A stretch of DNA of 64,000 nucleotides from Planctomycetota bacterium (lineage in GTDB: Bacteria; Planctomycetota; UBA1135), in assembly GCA_021776795.1 (NCBI GenBank), contig JAJFFC010000014.1, forward strand, positions 238,074 to 302,073, given 5' to 3'. A model generated the notes under the pieces. The model was not told where the DNA came from. It saw only the letters and a list, made by a program, of their open reading frames with translations, and searched no databases. This document shows, piece after piece, positions 47,673 to 57,011 of the stretch. How positions within the stretch are numbered: the stretch's first letter is position 1; every line of letters begins with the position of its first letter. The position numbers were made by a program, and so were the translations under genes.

Positions 47673-48629
47673 ATGACCCACTACCAACAGTTATTTGCCA
47701 TTGCACTCTTTGCTTCCTGCAGTGGCCCGACTGCCCAAACGAATTCTTTCGAACCCGAGCCGTGGTATGAAGTGATTTCCCAACGCCCTGGCAATGAGGT
47801 CACGGACCCAACAAGACGCCAGCAGATTGTGGCAAGTGGCCACCCTTGGAAGGTTCGCGACCGGATTACGGGCATTGAAATGATTTTTGTCTTGCCCGGC
47901 GAATTTTTGATGGGCTCAGCGGAATCGGAGCCGGGACGATTTGCCAATGAAGGGCCACGCCACCGAGTACGCCTCAGTCAAGGCTATTACCTTGGTGCCA
48001 CTGAGGTCACGCAAAGGGAATGGCAAGACCTGATGGGCCCTAGCCCAAACTTTTTCGATGGCGACAACCTTCCTCGGGATGTGTCCTTGGAACTGGTTCA
48101 TGCCTACCTGAAGCAAGCGAATGAATCCCTGCCTGCCGGCCAAAAAATCCTGCGCCTTCCAACCGAGGCCGAATGGGAATATGCGTGCCGCGCCGGAACC
48201 TCCGGCCCCTTTCACTTCGCACAACCCGCCACGCATGACCTGTTGAACTTTTGCGATGGCGACGCCGAGAGTGCTCGAGTCGTGGATGGAGAACTCCTCG
48301 TGAAATGGAGAACCCCGCCTTCCCCGGAATGTCCCGTTAGCACCGTCCCAGCCGGCTCCTTGCCTCCAAACCCCTGGGGCTTTCACGAAATGCACGGTAA
48401 CTTATTAGAGTTGTGCGCCGATAAATATACGCCTGAAGGCTACTCTGTGCCGGATGCAAACCAGATAACAATGGATCCATTTGAGGAACCAATAGGAGAT
48501 GATCTGCGCACCCTTCGAGGAGGTTCATGGTATGACAGTGCTAGGTACTGCCGTTCCTCTGTTCGTGACGGAGCCGGGACCTTTGTCCGGAGTAACCGGA
48601 TTGGTTTCCGGGTAGCTCGCACACTCTAG
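47673..48629 (+). CDS. Formylglycine-generating-enzyme-like (SUMF1) lipoprotein
   Basis: A 318-residue protein with an N-terminal lipoprotein-type leader (ALFASCSG) and an FGE-sulfatase/SUMF1 domain. The hallmarks are GEFLMGS, GATEVTQREWQDLMG, RLPTEAEWEYACRAG, NPWGFHEMHGNLLELCADKY and a C-terminal LRGGSWYDSARYCRSSVRD. True formylglycine-generating enzymes need a Cys pair or copper site; I cannot confirm it here, and many planctomycete members are structural or kinase-associated. An in-frame TTG at 47661 would add four residues; ATG 47673 is used. Confidence 0.85.
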   Translation: MTHYQQLFAIALFASCSGPTAQTNSFEPEPWYEVISQRPGNEVTDPTRRQQIVASGHPWKVRDRITGIEMIFVLPGEFLMGSAESEPGRFANEGPRHRVRLSQGYYLGATEVTQREWQDLMGPSPNFFDGDNLPRDVSLELVHAYLKQANESLPAGQKILRLPTEAEWEYACRAGTSGPFHFAQPATHDLLNFCDGDAESARVVDGELLVKWRTPPSPECPVSTVPAGSLPPNPWGFHEMHGNLLELCADKYTPEGYSVPDANQITMDPFEEPIGDDLRTLRGGSWYDSARYCRSSVRDGAGTFVRSNRIGFRVARTL

Positions 48630-48781
48630 ACCAGCACAAAAACGCCAGCCCCTTCGTCGATTCTCATGTAATCGACCTCCGTCCCGCTGCGAAGAGAGTC
48701 GTGGCTACTGGCATTTACTCGCTCTAAACCTGCGATGCAGGCCATGCTTGCAATTGATCTTGATTTTGCCCTTCTCCTCAT
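48626..48781 (-). CDS. Small hypothetical protein (51 aa)
   Basis: A 51-residue frame with a natural-looking C-terminus (EVDYMRIDEGAGVFVLV). The frame is open upstream past the ATG for about 20 more codons, rich in Gln and Arg (QQQQRRYQAG), ending at a TGA; an ATG in another frame (MLQDL) lies just beyond. This suggests a slightly longer gene with one frameshift. No family is recognised. Confidence 0.35.
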   Translation of the reverse strand: MRRRAKSRSIASMACIAGLERVNASSHDSLRSGTEVDYMRIDEGAGVFVLV

Positions 48782-48889
48782 TGGAGTCAGGCTATTCCCC
48801 GCTTGATAGCGGCGCTGCTGTTGTTGTCTGAATTTCAGTCAAGATCTTGAAGCATGAGGTCTCAAATAGGATTCTTTGCAAATCCTCCG

Positions 48890-49060
48890 CTACCGTTCAT
48901 TAATTACCCAGTCGCCATCAATCTTCGCGACCAGCATCCTGGACTTCCTACCGTCTTTTGAGCGAAGGTGGACCACACCGCCTTCATGATCTCCTGCAAA
49001 CCCAATTGAGTAGTCACCTGGATCTAGGCTGCGCTGCATGTACTTACTGAGCCCAATCAT
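48890..49060 (-). CDS. Small hypothetical protein (56 aa)
   Basis: A 56-residue protein with a compact, natural composition (GDYSIGFAGDHEGGVVHLRS and RMLVAKIDGDWVINE). It begins 5 bp after the stop of the anchored protein gene at 49066, so it may be coupled to it. It resembles the tail of a small beta-barrel domain, but no family is recognised. Confidence 0.45.
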   Translation of the reverse strand: MIGLSKYMQRSLDPGDYSIGFAGDHEGGVVHLRSKDGRKSRMLVAKIDGDWVINER

Positions 49061-49065
49061 TTAAT

Positions 49066-49296
49066 CTAAGTTATTATCCCAGCCCTTCCTCTCAATACGC
49101 GCTTGATACCTTGGTCCGGGGCAATCCCTGAAGGAACCATCGGTGCGGCTTTTTCTCTAGGGGCAGAACTCGTGAACGCATCAAGTCTAATTTTCGGAGC
49201 CACTGGTCGATCAAGAACGACCCACAGAGCCGCAGCTATGCAAAGCAAGCCAACGGCAGTCATCAAAAGGGTGGCTTTCATGGATGACTCATTCAT
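49066..49296 (-). CDS. Small single-helix membrane protein
   Basis: A 76-residue protein with one hydrophobic segment (LLMTAVGLLCIAAALWVVL) and a soluble C-terminal tail of about 45 residues. ATG 49296 is used; ATG 49281 is an alternative. No family is recognised. It lies between the copper ATPase gene and two small frames on the same strand. Confidence 0.5.
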   Translation of the reverse strand: MNESSMKATLLMTAVGLLCIAAALWVVLDRPVAPKIRLDAFTSSAPREKAAPMVPSGIAPDQGIKRVLRGRAGIIT

Positions 49297-49386
49297 ATCC
49301 TTCCCTACGCTCAATGCTCTGGACCGTTAACCGTTTATGGCTGGAGACGGTGCGTAATAACCAGAGAGAAGATCAAAAGTCATCCC

Positions 49387-51726
49387 CTACAATCTTACGC
49401 GTTTCAGTCTAAGTGAATTGCTAATCACCGACACCGAACTGAAGCTCATTGCCGCAGCAGCAATCATCGGCGATAAAAGTATGCCAAAGACCGGATACAA
49501 AACTCCTGCGGCAACCGGCACACCTGCGGTATTGTAGATAAAGGCAAAGAATAAATTTTGCCTGATATTGCGCATGGTGGCGCGGCTCAGTCGTCTCGCT
49601 TTGACGATTCCCCGCAAATCACCTTGCACTAAGGTGATGCCCGCACTTTCTATCGCGACATCGGTGCCAGTTCCCATGGCGATGCCCACATGGGCCTGTG
49701 CCAGCGCAGGAGCGTCGTTGATCCCATCACCGGCCATGGCGACGATACGACCGTCTGCTTGAAGCTGCTGAATCACTTCGGCCTTTTGTTCCGGAGACAC
49801 TTCTGCATGCACTTGGTCGATCTCTAGGTTATCCGCAACCGCTTTTGCCGTGGCTTTACTGTCCCCGGTCAGCATGACAAGCCGGATGCCTTCAGTATGA
49901 AAATTGCGAATGGCCTCCGCTGTTGCTTCTTTGATGGGGTCCGCAACGCCGATGAATCCTGCTGCGCGGCCATCAATCGCAACCAGCATCACCGTCGTGC
50001 CCTGGACGCGTAGTTTGTCTGCTTGCTGAGGTAAATCTCCGGTGCTGACATTCAGCTCGTTCATTAATTGAATGTTTCCGACAGCCACCTTCCGCCCATC
50101 CACTTCGCCGATGACACCCTTACCCGTGATGGACTGAAAGCCCTGGGCCGGAACCAACTCAATTCCCTTAGCTTCGGCGCCATGGACGATCGCTTCCGCC
50201 AAAGGATGTTCGCTGGCGCGTTCGAGGCTGGCGACCAAAAATAAGATTTCCTCTTCAGTAAACCCAGCCTCATTCTTCACGGTAACCAACTTGGGCTTAC
50301 CTTCGGTTAGCGTACCGGTCTTGTCCACGACCAGGGTGTCGACCTTTTCCATGATTTCGAGAGCTTCGGCATTCTTGATTAAGACTCCTTCCAGAGCCCC
50401 TCGCCCTGTGCCGACCATGATGGAGATTGGTGTGGCAAGCCCCAGTGCACATGGACAAGCGATGATGAGGACCGCAACGGCATTCACTACGGCGTGCGCT
50501 AAGCGCGGCTCCGGGCCCCATGCCCACCAAACCAGAAAGGCAACCACTGCCGCGCCGACCACAGCGGGGACAAAATAGCCGGCCACAAGATCAGCCAGTT
50601 TTTGAATGGGCGCTCGCGAGCGTTGCGCCTCAGCCACCATGTTTACGATTTGTGCCAACAGGGTATCGGCACCGACTTTTTCCGCCCTCATCAGCAAACT
50701 GCCCGTTCCATTCACCGTCGCGCCGATGAGTCTATCGTCGGTTGATTTGGGGACAGGAACCGGTTCGCCAGTGACCATGGATTCATCAATATTGCTTTCC
50801 CCTTCGAGGACCGTACCGTCTACCGGAACCTTCTCACCAGGCCGAATGCGCAAGGTATCGCCAGGCTGGACTTCGTCGAGAGGGACCTCTTTTTCCGTGC
50901 CATCATCGTTCACCATGTGAGCCTTATGCGGAGCCAGGCCAAGCAGCGTCTGAATGGCTGCATTCGTTCTCGAGCGGGCGCGCAATTCCAGGACTTGCCC
51001 CATGAGAACCAAAGCCGTAATCACGGCTGCTGATTCAAAATAGACCGATACCAAACCATTTTCCCTCTGCATGACCGGCGGAAACATCTGTGGTATCCAT
51101 AAGGCCGCAACGCTGTACAACCAGGCGACAGAGACACCCAGGGCAATCAAGGTGTACATATTGAGATTCCAGGTTCGGATGGATTGCCAGCCGCGGACAA
51201 AAAACGGCCAGCCGCCCCACAACACAACAGGAGTTGCCAGCGCAAACTCAATCCATTGAACCGCATGCATGGAAAGCCAAGCTGGCAGCCAAGCAGGCAC
51301 CATATCCGCCGTCATGGCGAGAAAGAATACTGGTAGAGCAAGCACCGAGCACACCCAAAAGCGACGGCTCATGTAGTCAAGTTCGATATTTTTTTCTTCC
51401 ACCAGTGACGTGGTCACTGCTTCGAGCGCCATCCCACATTTGGGGCAACTGCCTGGCCCCTGCTGTTGCACTTCAGGATGCATCGGGCAGGTATACAACT
51501 TGGATTTGGCGTCGGATTCGTCGGCTTCACCAGCCTCATCGGGCACGGAAGGCTGCGGATCCAGATATTGCTGCGGATGCTCCTGAAATTTTCGCAGGCA
51601 ATGCGCACTGCAAAAGTAATAATCCTCCTCTTCATGATGAGAATGGAATGGAGATCCGACGGAGACCACCATGTTGCAGACTGGGTCTTTGCGCTGATCT
51701 TGCTTATCGAGTTCTTCTGTACTCAC
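49387..51726 (-). CDS. Copper-translocating P-type ATPase with YHS and heavy-metal-binding domains
   Basis: A 779-residue P1B-type ATPase. The N-terminus has a YHS domain (DPVCNMVVS with [12 protein letters not shown]) and a heavy-metal-binding domain (YTCPMHPE and [11 protein letters not shown]) instead of the usual HMA repeats. Core motifs are [10 protein letters not shown] in the transport helix, [12 protein letters not shown] around the phosphorylated Asp, a HP-type nucleotide domain (SEHPLAEAI) and [13 protein letters not shown]. The CPC motif indicates Cu+ or Ag+ export. The start is GTG 51726 with a strong AGAAAGGAC site; the upstream frame to 51831 is not needed. Confidence 0.95.
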   Translation of the reverse strand: MSTEELDKQDQRKDPVCNMVVSVGSPFHSHHEEEDYYFCSAHCLRKFQEHPQQYLDPQPSVPDEAGEADESDAKSKLYTCPMHPEVQQQGPGSCPKCGMALEAVTTSLVEEKNIELDYMSRRFWVCSVLALPVFFLAMTADMVPAWLPAWLSMHAVQWIEFALATPVVLWGGWPFFVRGWQSIRTWNLNMYTLIALGVSVAWLYSVAALWIPQMFPPVMQRENGLVSVYFESAAVITALVLMGQVLELRARSRTNAAIQTLLGLAPHKAHMVNDDGTEKEVPLDEVQPGDTLRIRPGEKVPVDGTVLEGESNIDESMVTGEPVPVPKSTDDRLIGATVNGTGSLLMRAEKVGADTLLAQIVNMVAEAQRSRAPIQKLADLVAGYFVPAVVGAAVVAFLVWWAWGPEPRLAHAVVNAVAVLIIACPCALGLATPISIMVGTGRGALEGVLIKNAEALEIMEKVDTLVVDKTGTLTEGKPKLVTVKNEAGFTEEEILFLVASLERASEHPLAEAIVHGAEAKGIELVPAQGFQSITGKGVIGEVDGRKVAVGNIQLMNELNVSTGDLPQQADKLRVQGTTVMLVAIDGRAAGFIGVADPIKEATAEAIRNFHTEGIRLVMLTGDSKATAKAVADNLEIDQVHAEVSPEQKAEVIQQLQADGRIVAMAGDGINDAPALAQAHVGIAMGTGTDVAIESAGITLVQGDLRGIVKARRLSRATMRNIRQNLFFAFIYNTAGVPVAAGVLYPVFGILLSPMIAAAAMSFSSVSVISNSLRLKRVRL

Positions 51727-52016
51727 GTCCTTTCTCCATGGAGTGCTGGCGGCGGGGCTTCCATCTTGTCGCTCGCGTTGCGCAACACACTTGAAAGGCC
51801 AGCCCCATCCACTCAATCCTACTGATGGCATCTACGATTGGCATGCTTCGACTGAGGATTTACCCTGGGCCGGCTCCTAGGCCATCATCATCAGAATTAC
51901 AGGCAACAAATCACGCACAATTCACCTGGCACGGCGCCCCAAGGGCCTGCCTAGAGTTTGAAGCGTGAGCAGAAACTCGAGAGCCGCGTCGGTGCCGAAG
52001 CCTTGTCACGTGGCCA
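51727..52016. other. Intergenic region upstream of the copper ATPase gene
   Basis: About 290 bp with no supported gene. It includes the ribosome-binding site AGAAAGGAC of the ATPase gene (51727-51736). No copper operator (CueR or CsoR type palindrome) was recognised. Confidence 0.5.
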
Positions 52017-52202
52017 TCAGGGCACCGCAATGTCCATTACCGGCTTGGGTCGGAAATCCTCCTGATGGACCCGACAGGAATCTCTCAAATCTCGAGGGAG
52101 GACTTCGCCGGCGCCTTGATTGATGAGGCGGAGAAGCCCCGCCACACGGGAGAACAGTTCACCGTAGCCAGTATGGATTAAGTTGTGACCACAGCGAATC
52201 AT
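52017..52202 (-). CDS. Small hypothetical protein (61 aa), coupled to the MBL gene
   Basis: A 61-residue frame whose ATG overlaps the stop of the metallo-beta-lactamase gene (ATGA). The composition is natural (HNLIHTGYGELFSRVAGLLR), but no family is recognised. It could be a chance frame. Confidence 0.35.
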   Translation of the reverse strand: MIRCGHNLIHTGYGELFSRVAGLLRLINQGAGEVLPRDLRDSCRVHQEDFRPKPVMDIAVP

Positions 52203-53611
52203 GGCGTGACGCCGCCAAGAAGGTGGTTTAAGTCCACACTCTCCCCCGGCTGCGGGCACAGGATTGTGGGCGGAGAAAACTCCTGGCGCAAACGTTCGGC
52301 AAGCGCATCCATGGCCTTTTCTTCGCCGTGAATCAACACCAGCGGCGGGCGGTTTTTGAAATGTCCATACCAGCTAGCCAAACCAGTGGCATCGGCATGG
52401 GCGGAAAGGCCGCCAATGGTGTGAACCTTGGCTGCTAAATGCACTTCTTCGCCATAAAGGCGGACGTCGCGCTTGCCGTCCACGAGTGCACGGCCCAAAG
52501 TGCCTTGCGCTTGGAAACCAACGATGATGACCTGACAATTCGGGCGCACTCCATGATGCTGCAGGTGATGCCGAATCCGCCCGCCGGTACACATGCCGCT
52601 GCCAGCAATGATGATCGCGCCCGATGCCATGTCATTGAGGCGCATGGAGTCTTCGACATCTGGGCAGAACTCCAAGTTCGGGAGATCTAAAGAACTGCCT
52701 TGCTGACGCACGACGGCCTCGGCTTCGGCGTCGTAGACTTCATGATGGCCGCGATAAATTTTGGTCGCTTCGATGGCCAGTGGACTGTCCAGGTAGATCT
52801 TCCACCGCCCTAGATTCCATTCTTCATAATGCTGCTGAAAGGCGTAAAGCAACTCTTGCGTGCGCCCTACCGAGAATGCCGGGATTAAAATATTCCCGTT
52901 CTCATGGTTTGCCGCGTTCAAAATCTCACCGAGCTCGCTCCAGGTGGCATCCCAGGCCCGGTGCTCGCGGTCGCCGTAGGTGCTTTCCATCAGCACCAGG
53001 TCGGCTTGCTCGAGGTTTACCGGATCGCGCAAGATGGGCGTGCCGCTATGGCCGAGGTCGCCGCTAAAGACTAACTTTCGACGGTGCTCCCCGGTGCAGG
53101 TGGTGAGTTCCACGATGGACGAACCCAGAATGTGCCCCGCATCGCGGAAACAAACGGAAAAGTTCGGCAGGATTTTTTGCTCTTGCGCGTAGGGAATGGT
53201 TTTGAATTGCTTCATGACCAACTCCGCATCTTGTTGCGTATAGAGCGGCTCCACCGGGTCTTTTCCCTTCTTTGCCCGCCGACGACTTTCCCACTCCGCA
53301 TCTTTCTCGTGGATGAATGCCGAATCGCGCAGCAAAATCTGGCACAAATCTCGTGTGGCTGGATGGGCATAAATCGGGCCACGAAATCCGCGCTTGGCCA
53401 GCAGCGGCAGACGACCCGAGTGATCAATATGCGCGTGGGTGAGGACTACCGCATCGATTTGGTCGGGATGGAACTGGAAGGCATCGGCATTGCGTTCGTC
53501 GTTTTTGCCTTGGAAAAGACCGCAGTCCACCAGGATAGTGGATTCGCCGCAATCCACCTGATGGCAGGAGCCGGTGACCTCGCGCGCGGCTCCGTGAAAG
53601 CTAAGGCGCAT
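52199..53611 (-). CDS. Beta-CASP metallo-beta-lactamase (RNA-processing exonuclease family)
   Basis: A 470-residue MBL-fold protein with a beta-CASP insertion. The HxHxDH motif is THAHIDHSGRLPLL, with later metal ligands in DAGHILGSS and the FSGDLGH segment. Motif A-C of beta-CASP follow: SFVGRTQELL, SGMCTGGRI and GGLSAHAD. These enzymes process or degrade RNA (CPSF73/YsxE-like). The stop overlaps the next small frame, and a universal stress gene begins 9 bp upstream. Confidence 0.92.
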   Translation of the reverse strand: MRLSFHGAAREVTGSCHQVDCGESTILVDCGLFQGKNDERNADAFQFHPDQIDAVVLTHAHIDHSGRLPLLAKRGFRGPIYAHPATRDLCQILLRDSAFIHEKDAEWESRRRAKKGKDPVEPLYTQQDAELVMKQFKTIPYAQEQKILPNFSVCFRDAGHILGSSIVELTTCTGEHRRKLVFSGDLGHSGTPILRDPVNLEQADLVLMESTYGDREHRAWDATWSELGEILNAANHENGNILIPAFSVGRTQELLYAFQQHYEEWNLGRWKIYLDSPLAIEATKIYRGHHEVYDAEAEAVVRQQGSSLDLPNLEFCPDVEDSMRLNDMASGAIIIAGSGMCTGGRIRHHLQHHGVRPNCQVIIVGFQAQGTLGRALVDGKRDVRLYGEEVHLAAKVHTIGGLSAHADATGLASWYGHFKNRPPLVLIHGEEKAMDALAERLRQEFSPPTILCPQPGESVDLNHLLGGVTP

Positions 53612-53619
53612 GGTTCCGC

Positions 53620-54066
53620 CTATTCCGACTTAGGGAAACAAAGGACTGGGGTGGAGCTCACACGCAAAACCCCTTCGGCCACACTGCCTAGGGCAAGCCG
53701 TTTGAAGCCACTGCGTCCATGCGTGGAGAGAGCGATGACATCGACCTGATTTGTTTTTGCGAAATCCGCCAAACACGCAGGGACGTCGCTGCCCGAAAGT
53801 AACTGCACGCTGACCTTCAAGCTGGAATCGAAATCTGCGGCTTGTTGCTTCAGGGCATCTTCCGCGGACTTGGTCACGCTCTCGTAATCCGGCGGAACCA
53901 CAGGAGTTTCCAGGTGGCTTTGCTGATTCCCATTGGTCAAGTGTTGTACGCAATGCACTAGGGAAATCCGCGCACCGCAAGTTATCGCCAAGGCCTCAAC
54001 GAACGGAAATGCGCGCTGGGATTCCGCGGAGAGGTCGGTGGCAAGAAGAATATGTTTGATGTTCAT
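53620..54066 (-). CDS. Universal stress protein (UspA family)
   Basis: A 148-residue protein of the Usp family. It opens with KHILLATDLSAESQRAF and closes with the ATP-binding loop GRSGFKRLALGSVAEGVLRVSSTPVL (G-2x-G-9x-G-S type). Usp proteins bind ATP and respond to energy or oxygen stress. It is 9 bp from the MBL gene and is likely in the same transcript. Confidence 0.92.
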   Translation of the reverse strand: MNIKHILLATDLSAESQRAFPFVEALAITCGARISLVHCVQHLTNGNQQSHLETPVVPPDYESVTKSAEDALKQQAADFDSSLKVSVQLLSGSDVPACLADFAKTNQVDVIALSTHGRSGFKRLALGSVAEGVLRVSSTPVLCFPKSE

Positions 54067-54191
54067 GGTGAGACTTGGGGAGCTAATTGTCTGGGTGTGG
54101 CCTTCTGATTGCGGGCGAGATTTCGCAGTGGCTTTCATGATGGCGATTCACCTTAGCAAACTGCGCCATCAGGCCCGCTGATTAATCCGTC

Positions 54192-54392
54192 TCAATCCCG
54201 AAATGGTTGGCCAAGTGATGCTTGAAATGCCCCGGCGTAGCTGCCCCAACTCTCCGCAGCGGGCCAGGCTTTCTCTAGGGTCCTCACGCGCTTAATTTTT
54301 CCGCGGCGCCAACTTGAGACGCCCAGTAAGGACCAACAATCCCAAGCGAGGCCGATGACATATTCCTGCACTTGGTCGGAAAGCTCAGGCAT
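54192..54392 (-). CDS. Small hypothetical protein (66 aa)
   Basis: A 66-residue frame starting at ATG 54392 (a GTG at 54401 is an alternative). It is rich in Trp and Ala, with no recognised family. It lies between hemerythrin and the universal stress gene on the same strand. Confidence 0.4.
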   Translation of the reverse strand: MPELSDQVQEYVIGLAWDCWSLLGVSSWRRGKIKRVRTLEKAWPAAESWGSYAGAFQASLGQPFRD

Positions 54393-54450
54393 GGTGGCCA
54401 CTCTTCTCGATTAGGAAAGCTGCCTATTTTTGACTGTGCCGATGCGAGTC

Positions 54451-54906
54451 TTAAGTCCGGCGGCGCAGATGATTTCGCTCTCGAGAATGGGGCCGCGCCA
54501 TGCCGACGGCGGCCAGTTCGTGCGGCTTCAAGACCTCTTCCGCGAGGGCAAATAACTCCCGTTCCTCGAAACGAATATGCTGCTCTAAGAGTTGGCCGAA
54601 CTGGAGCAGGCTGGCCGCAGTGCGTTCGTCATCGGCGTGCAGGCAATCTCGTAGCGCCTGGTGCTCGGCGAGCAACCGCGCCACCGGCTCGGAGGCGCCC
54701 CGTGCCTCTAGCAAGGGCGCAAGGACTCGCTCTTCCACGCCAAAGTGGGGCTCTAAGTCGCTCGCAAATCGAGCTTCGACCTCGGCCCAGGCTTCGGTGA
54801 ACGAAAGCGCGCCTTCCCCCACACCAGCTCGCCGCGCCTTCCGCGCCAACACCAGGGCGTCGTGATGGTCTTCGGATAAGCCATGAAGTTCGGGCGTTCT
54901 TTTCAT
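54451..54906 (-). CDS. Hemerythrin domain protein
   Basis: A 151-residue four-helix-bundle hemerythrin HHE domain. Iron ligands are visible as His pairs and acidic residues: LSEDHHDALV, LEPHFGVEERVL, LLAEHQALRD and LEQHIRFEEREL. Members bind a non-heme di-iron site and sense or store oxygen, NO or iron. It is the first of several stress genes on this strand. Confidence 0.9.
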   Translation of the reverse strand: MKRTPELHGLSEDHHDALVLARKARRAGVGEGALSFTEAWAEVEARFASDLEPHFGVEERVLAPLLEARGASEPVARLLAEHQALRDCLHADDERTAASLLQFGQLLEQHIRFEERELFALAEEVLKPHELAAVGMARPHSRERNHLRRRT

Positions 54907-55034
54907 GAGACGAATGGCCGTGGAGGGCAGGTGCTGCAAACGGGCGCGAAGTTTGAGTATACGTTTCCGGAAGATGGATTCCTCTGTGCGCGGGCATCGG
55001 CACATATTCCTTGCGGCAAGCTTTGGTTGGTCCT

Positions 55035-55970
55035 CTACAGATTTTTTAACCGTGCGACAATCTCCTCTGGGCTGGGCAATTGATCGCGATAATCCTCCGG
55101 CAGCTGCGGCACGACGGAGTAGCTAGCCACTCCAATGGCGCGTGAGGCAGTACGCAGGGCATACTCCACGACGGTTTTGTTCTTGTGGCGGCACACCAAG
55201 ATGCCGATGGGCGGGTTTTCTCCGTCGAGACGCTCTTGCGCGTCGAGTGCTTCTAGATAGAACTCCATCTTGCCTTTGTGCTCGGGCTTGAAATCTCCAA
55301 TTTTCAATTCCACGGCGACCAAGGAACGCAGTCTGCGGTGAAAGAGCAGCAAGTCAAGGAAGTACTCCTGCCCACCCACTTCCAAGCGATACTGATTGCC
55401 GAGGAAAGCGAAATCACTGCCGAGTTCGGTGAGGAACCTGCGTAGGTTCTGCAAGAGGGCTCGCTCCAATTCTCGCTCCGAATGCTCCTCGGCCAACTCC
55501 AGGAATTCAAAATTGTAGTGATCCCTGATCGCGAGGATGGCCTGCGCATTCTGGGCCTCTGGCAGAACCTGATGGAAGCTGCTTTGGCTGAACAGAAACT
55601 TCTCGTAGGTTTTGTTGTCAAGCTGGTGCTGGAGAACCGCTTTGGTCCAGCCGTGTTTGGCGGTGACTTTTAAATAGAACTCCCTCTCGAGTGCATCTTT
55701 ACACCGCTCCATAATCACCAAATTCTTACTCCAACCGATTTCTGCCACCAACGGTGGCAGTTTTTCCACCTCAGGGTAGGCGCAACATAAATCCCTCATT
55801 CGCCACAAGTTACGCGCAGAGAACCCGTTCCTTCCCGGGAATGCTGCCTGCAGATCCTTCGCAAGGGTCTCCACCACCGCCTTGCCCCACCCCAACTGCT
55901 CCTGCTTCTTCTGAATCGCTTTGCCGATTTCCCAATACAGCCCCACCAACTCCCGATTCACCGTCCCCAT
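55035..55970 (-). CDS. DUF1016 (YhcG) PD-(D/E)XK nuclease family protein, possibly 5'-shortened
   Basis: A 311-residue protein of the DUF1016/YhcG family. The N-terminal part has VNRELVGLYWEIG and the C-terminal nuclease domain has YFLDLLLFHRRLRSLVAVELK (D...ExK) and MEFYLEALDAQ. YhcG proteins are often linked to restriction or mobile elements. The expected ~25-30 residue N-terminal lead before VNREL is missing from a good ATG; the frame stays open upstream to 56081 but with unnatural sequence, so a 5' truncation is likely. Confidence 0.8.
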   Translation of the reverse strand: MGTVNRELVGLYWEIGKAIQKKQEQLGWGKAVVETLAKDLQAAFPGRNGFSARNLWRMRDLCCAYPEVEKLPPLVAEIGWSKNLVIMERCKDALEREFYLKVTAKHGWTKAVLQHQLDNKTYEKFLFSQSSFHQVLPEAQNAQAILAIRDHYNFEFLELAEEHSERELERALLQNLRRFLTELGSDFAFLGNQYRLEVGGQEYFLDLLLFHRRLRSLVAVELKIGDFKPEHKGKMEFYLEALDAQERLDGENPPIGILVCRHKNKTVVEYALRTASRAIGVASYSVVPQLPEDYRDQLPSPEEIVARLKNL

Positions 55971-56114
55971 GGCCCGCAACTGATGGACAAGCCAATTCCA
56001 TGGCTCACTATGAAGACGCACCTCTAGGCCCCCCGCGACACGCCATGAATTTCCATCCGATGGCGCCCTACTGCACCGCAACGGAGGCCTTCTGAGCCTT
56101 CCGTGAACGGCGCC

Positions 56115-56364
56115 TCAGAGGCGCGGATCGAAAATGACCTCGCCCGCGCAATTGTGGAAAAGCCGGTTCAGCAGACGGTTTCCCCGCGCATCTTTCCTGG
56201 TGACCTCGACCCCGACCTCCACCGCCGACGGATATCTCGTAGAGGTGAGCGGTGGGCTGCGGTTCCTGCTCCTGCTGTGCGGGAATTGCGGCAGAGGTTG
56301 CCGAGGTTATTGCCATCGAGGCGAGCAGGCAGCGCAAAGCTGGGGATTGAAAGGTGGCAATCAT
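56115..56364 (-). pseudogene. Possible frameshifted secreted protein gene
   Basis: ATG 56364 opens a signal-peptide-like sequence (LRCLLASMAITSATSAAIPAQ). A +1 shift near 56250 continues in a natural-looking frame (VEVTRKDARGNRLLNRLF, ending at TGA 56115). The total length is not a multiple of three. The reading is tentative and no family was recognised. Confidence 0.3.
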
Positions 56365-56553
56365 GCCGCTTCTATCGTATTCGAATTGAACTTATCTGAA
56401 AACTCGCTTCATCACCATCCCGCTGATGACAATTATGAGCGTGCAAACTGGACCCTATATCTTGGGACTTCCCCTGCTGACTATTTTGCATAGGATGGAA
56501 ATGATTCAGATTAGAACTGAAAAATTCTCCTAATCCACATTGCCAACTACCAA

Positions 56554-56997
56554 ATGACACTTCGTCCTGCCGCTCTACTTTTCCTTTCCTTTTCCATTCT
56601 CACTTCTTGTAAGAATGATCCTCCTCCGCCAATCCCAGGCAATGGGGAATCAGCTGCCTCATCCAGCTCTTCAACGCCAGCCTCGAACGAAGAGACTGCA
56701 CCATTTGCAAAGGTATTACCCGTAAATTTCAGTCCACAGGACACTCAGGTGTGGTGCTGGGCTGCTGTTTCTCAAATGGTGATCGATTACTATGGCTATT
56801 TCTATTACCAAAGCGAAATCGTCAGCTTTACCTTCGGATTTCCATGTACTGACTGCCCTGGTAGCTTGCCGCAAATGCAAAGTGCCATGTGGTACATGGG
56901 TGGCGTCGATAGCTTGCTCCTACCATTCCCACTGACCTTCAACGAAATTCAAAATGAGATTGCCGCCGGGCAGGATAGAGCAACATCTTTTCTGTAA
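56554..56997 (+). pseudogene. Papain-like cysteine protease lipoprotein, cut by IS256-type element
   Basis: A 147-residue product, the N-terminal part of a papain-like (C39/C70-type) protease. The lipoprotein signal is SILTSC, then a Pro/Ser-rich linker, and the catalytic QDTQVWCWAAVSQMVIDYYG (Gln oxyanion residue and nucleophile Cys). The second half with the catalytic His and Asn is missing. Residues 142-147 (RATSFL) and the stop are encoded by the left end of the IS256-family element, so the gene is truncated exactly at the element boundary and should be inactive. Confidence 0.8.
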
Positions 56998-56998
56998 A
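56977..56998 (+). repeat. Left inverted repeat of the IS256-family element
   Basis: Shares TTTCTGTAAA and most of the outer 12 nt with the right end. It supplies six codons and the stop of the protease fragment. Confidence 0.75.
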
Positions 56999-57011
56999 AG
57001 CGGCAGGTTCA

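Noticed and set aside
47673..48629. Calling the SUMF1-like protein a true formylglycine-generating enzyme
   Set aside because: The redox Cys pair needed by FGE is not confidently visible and no sulfatase is encoded nearby.
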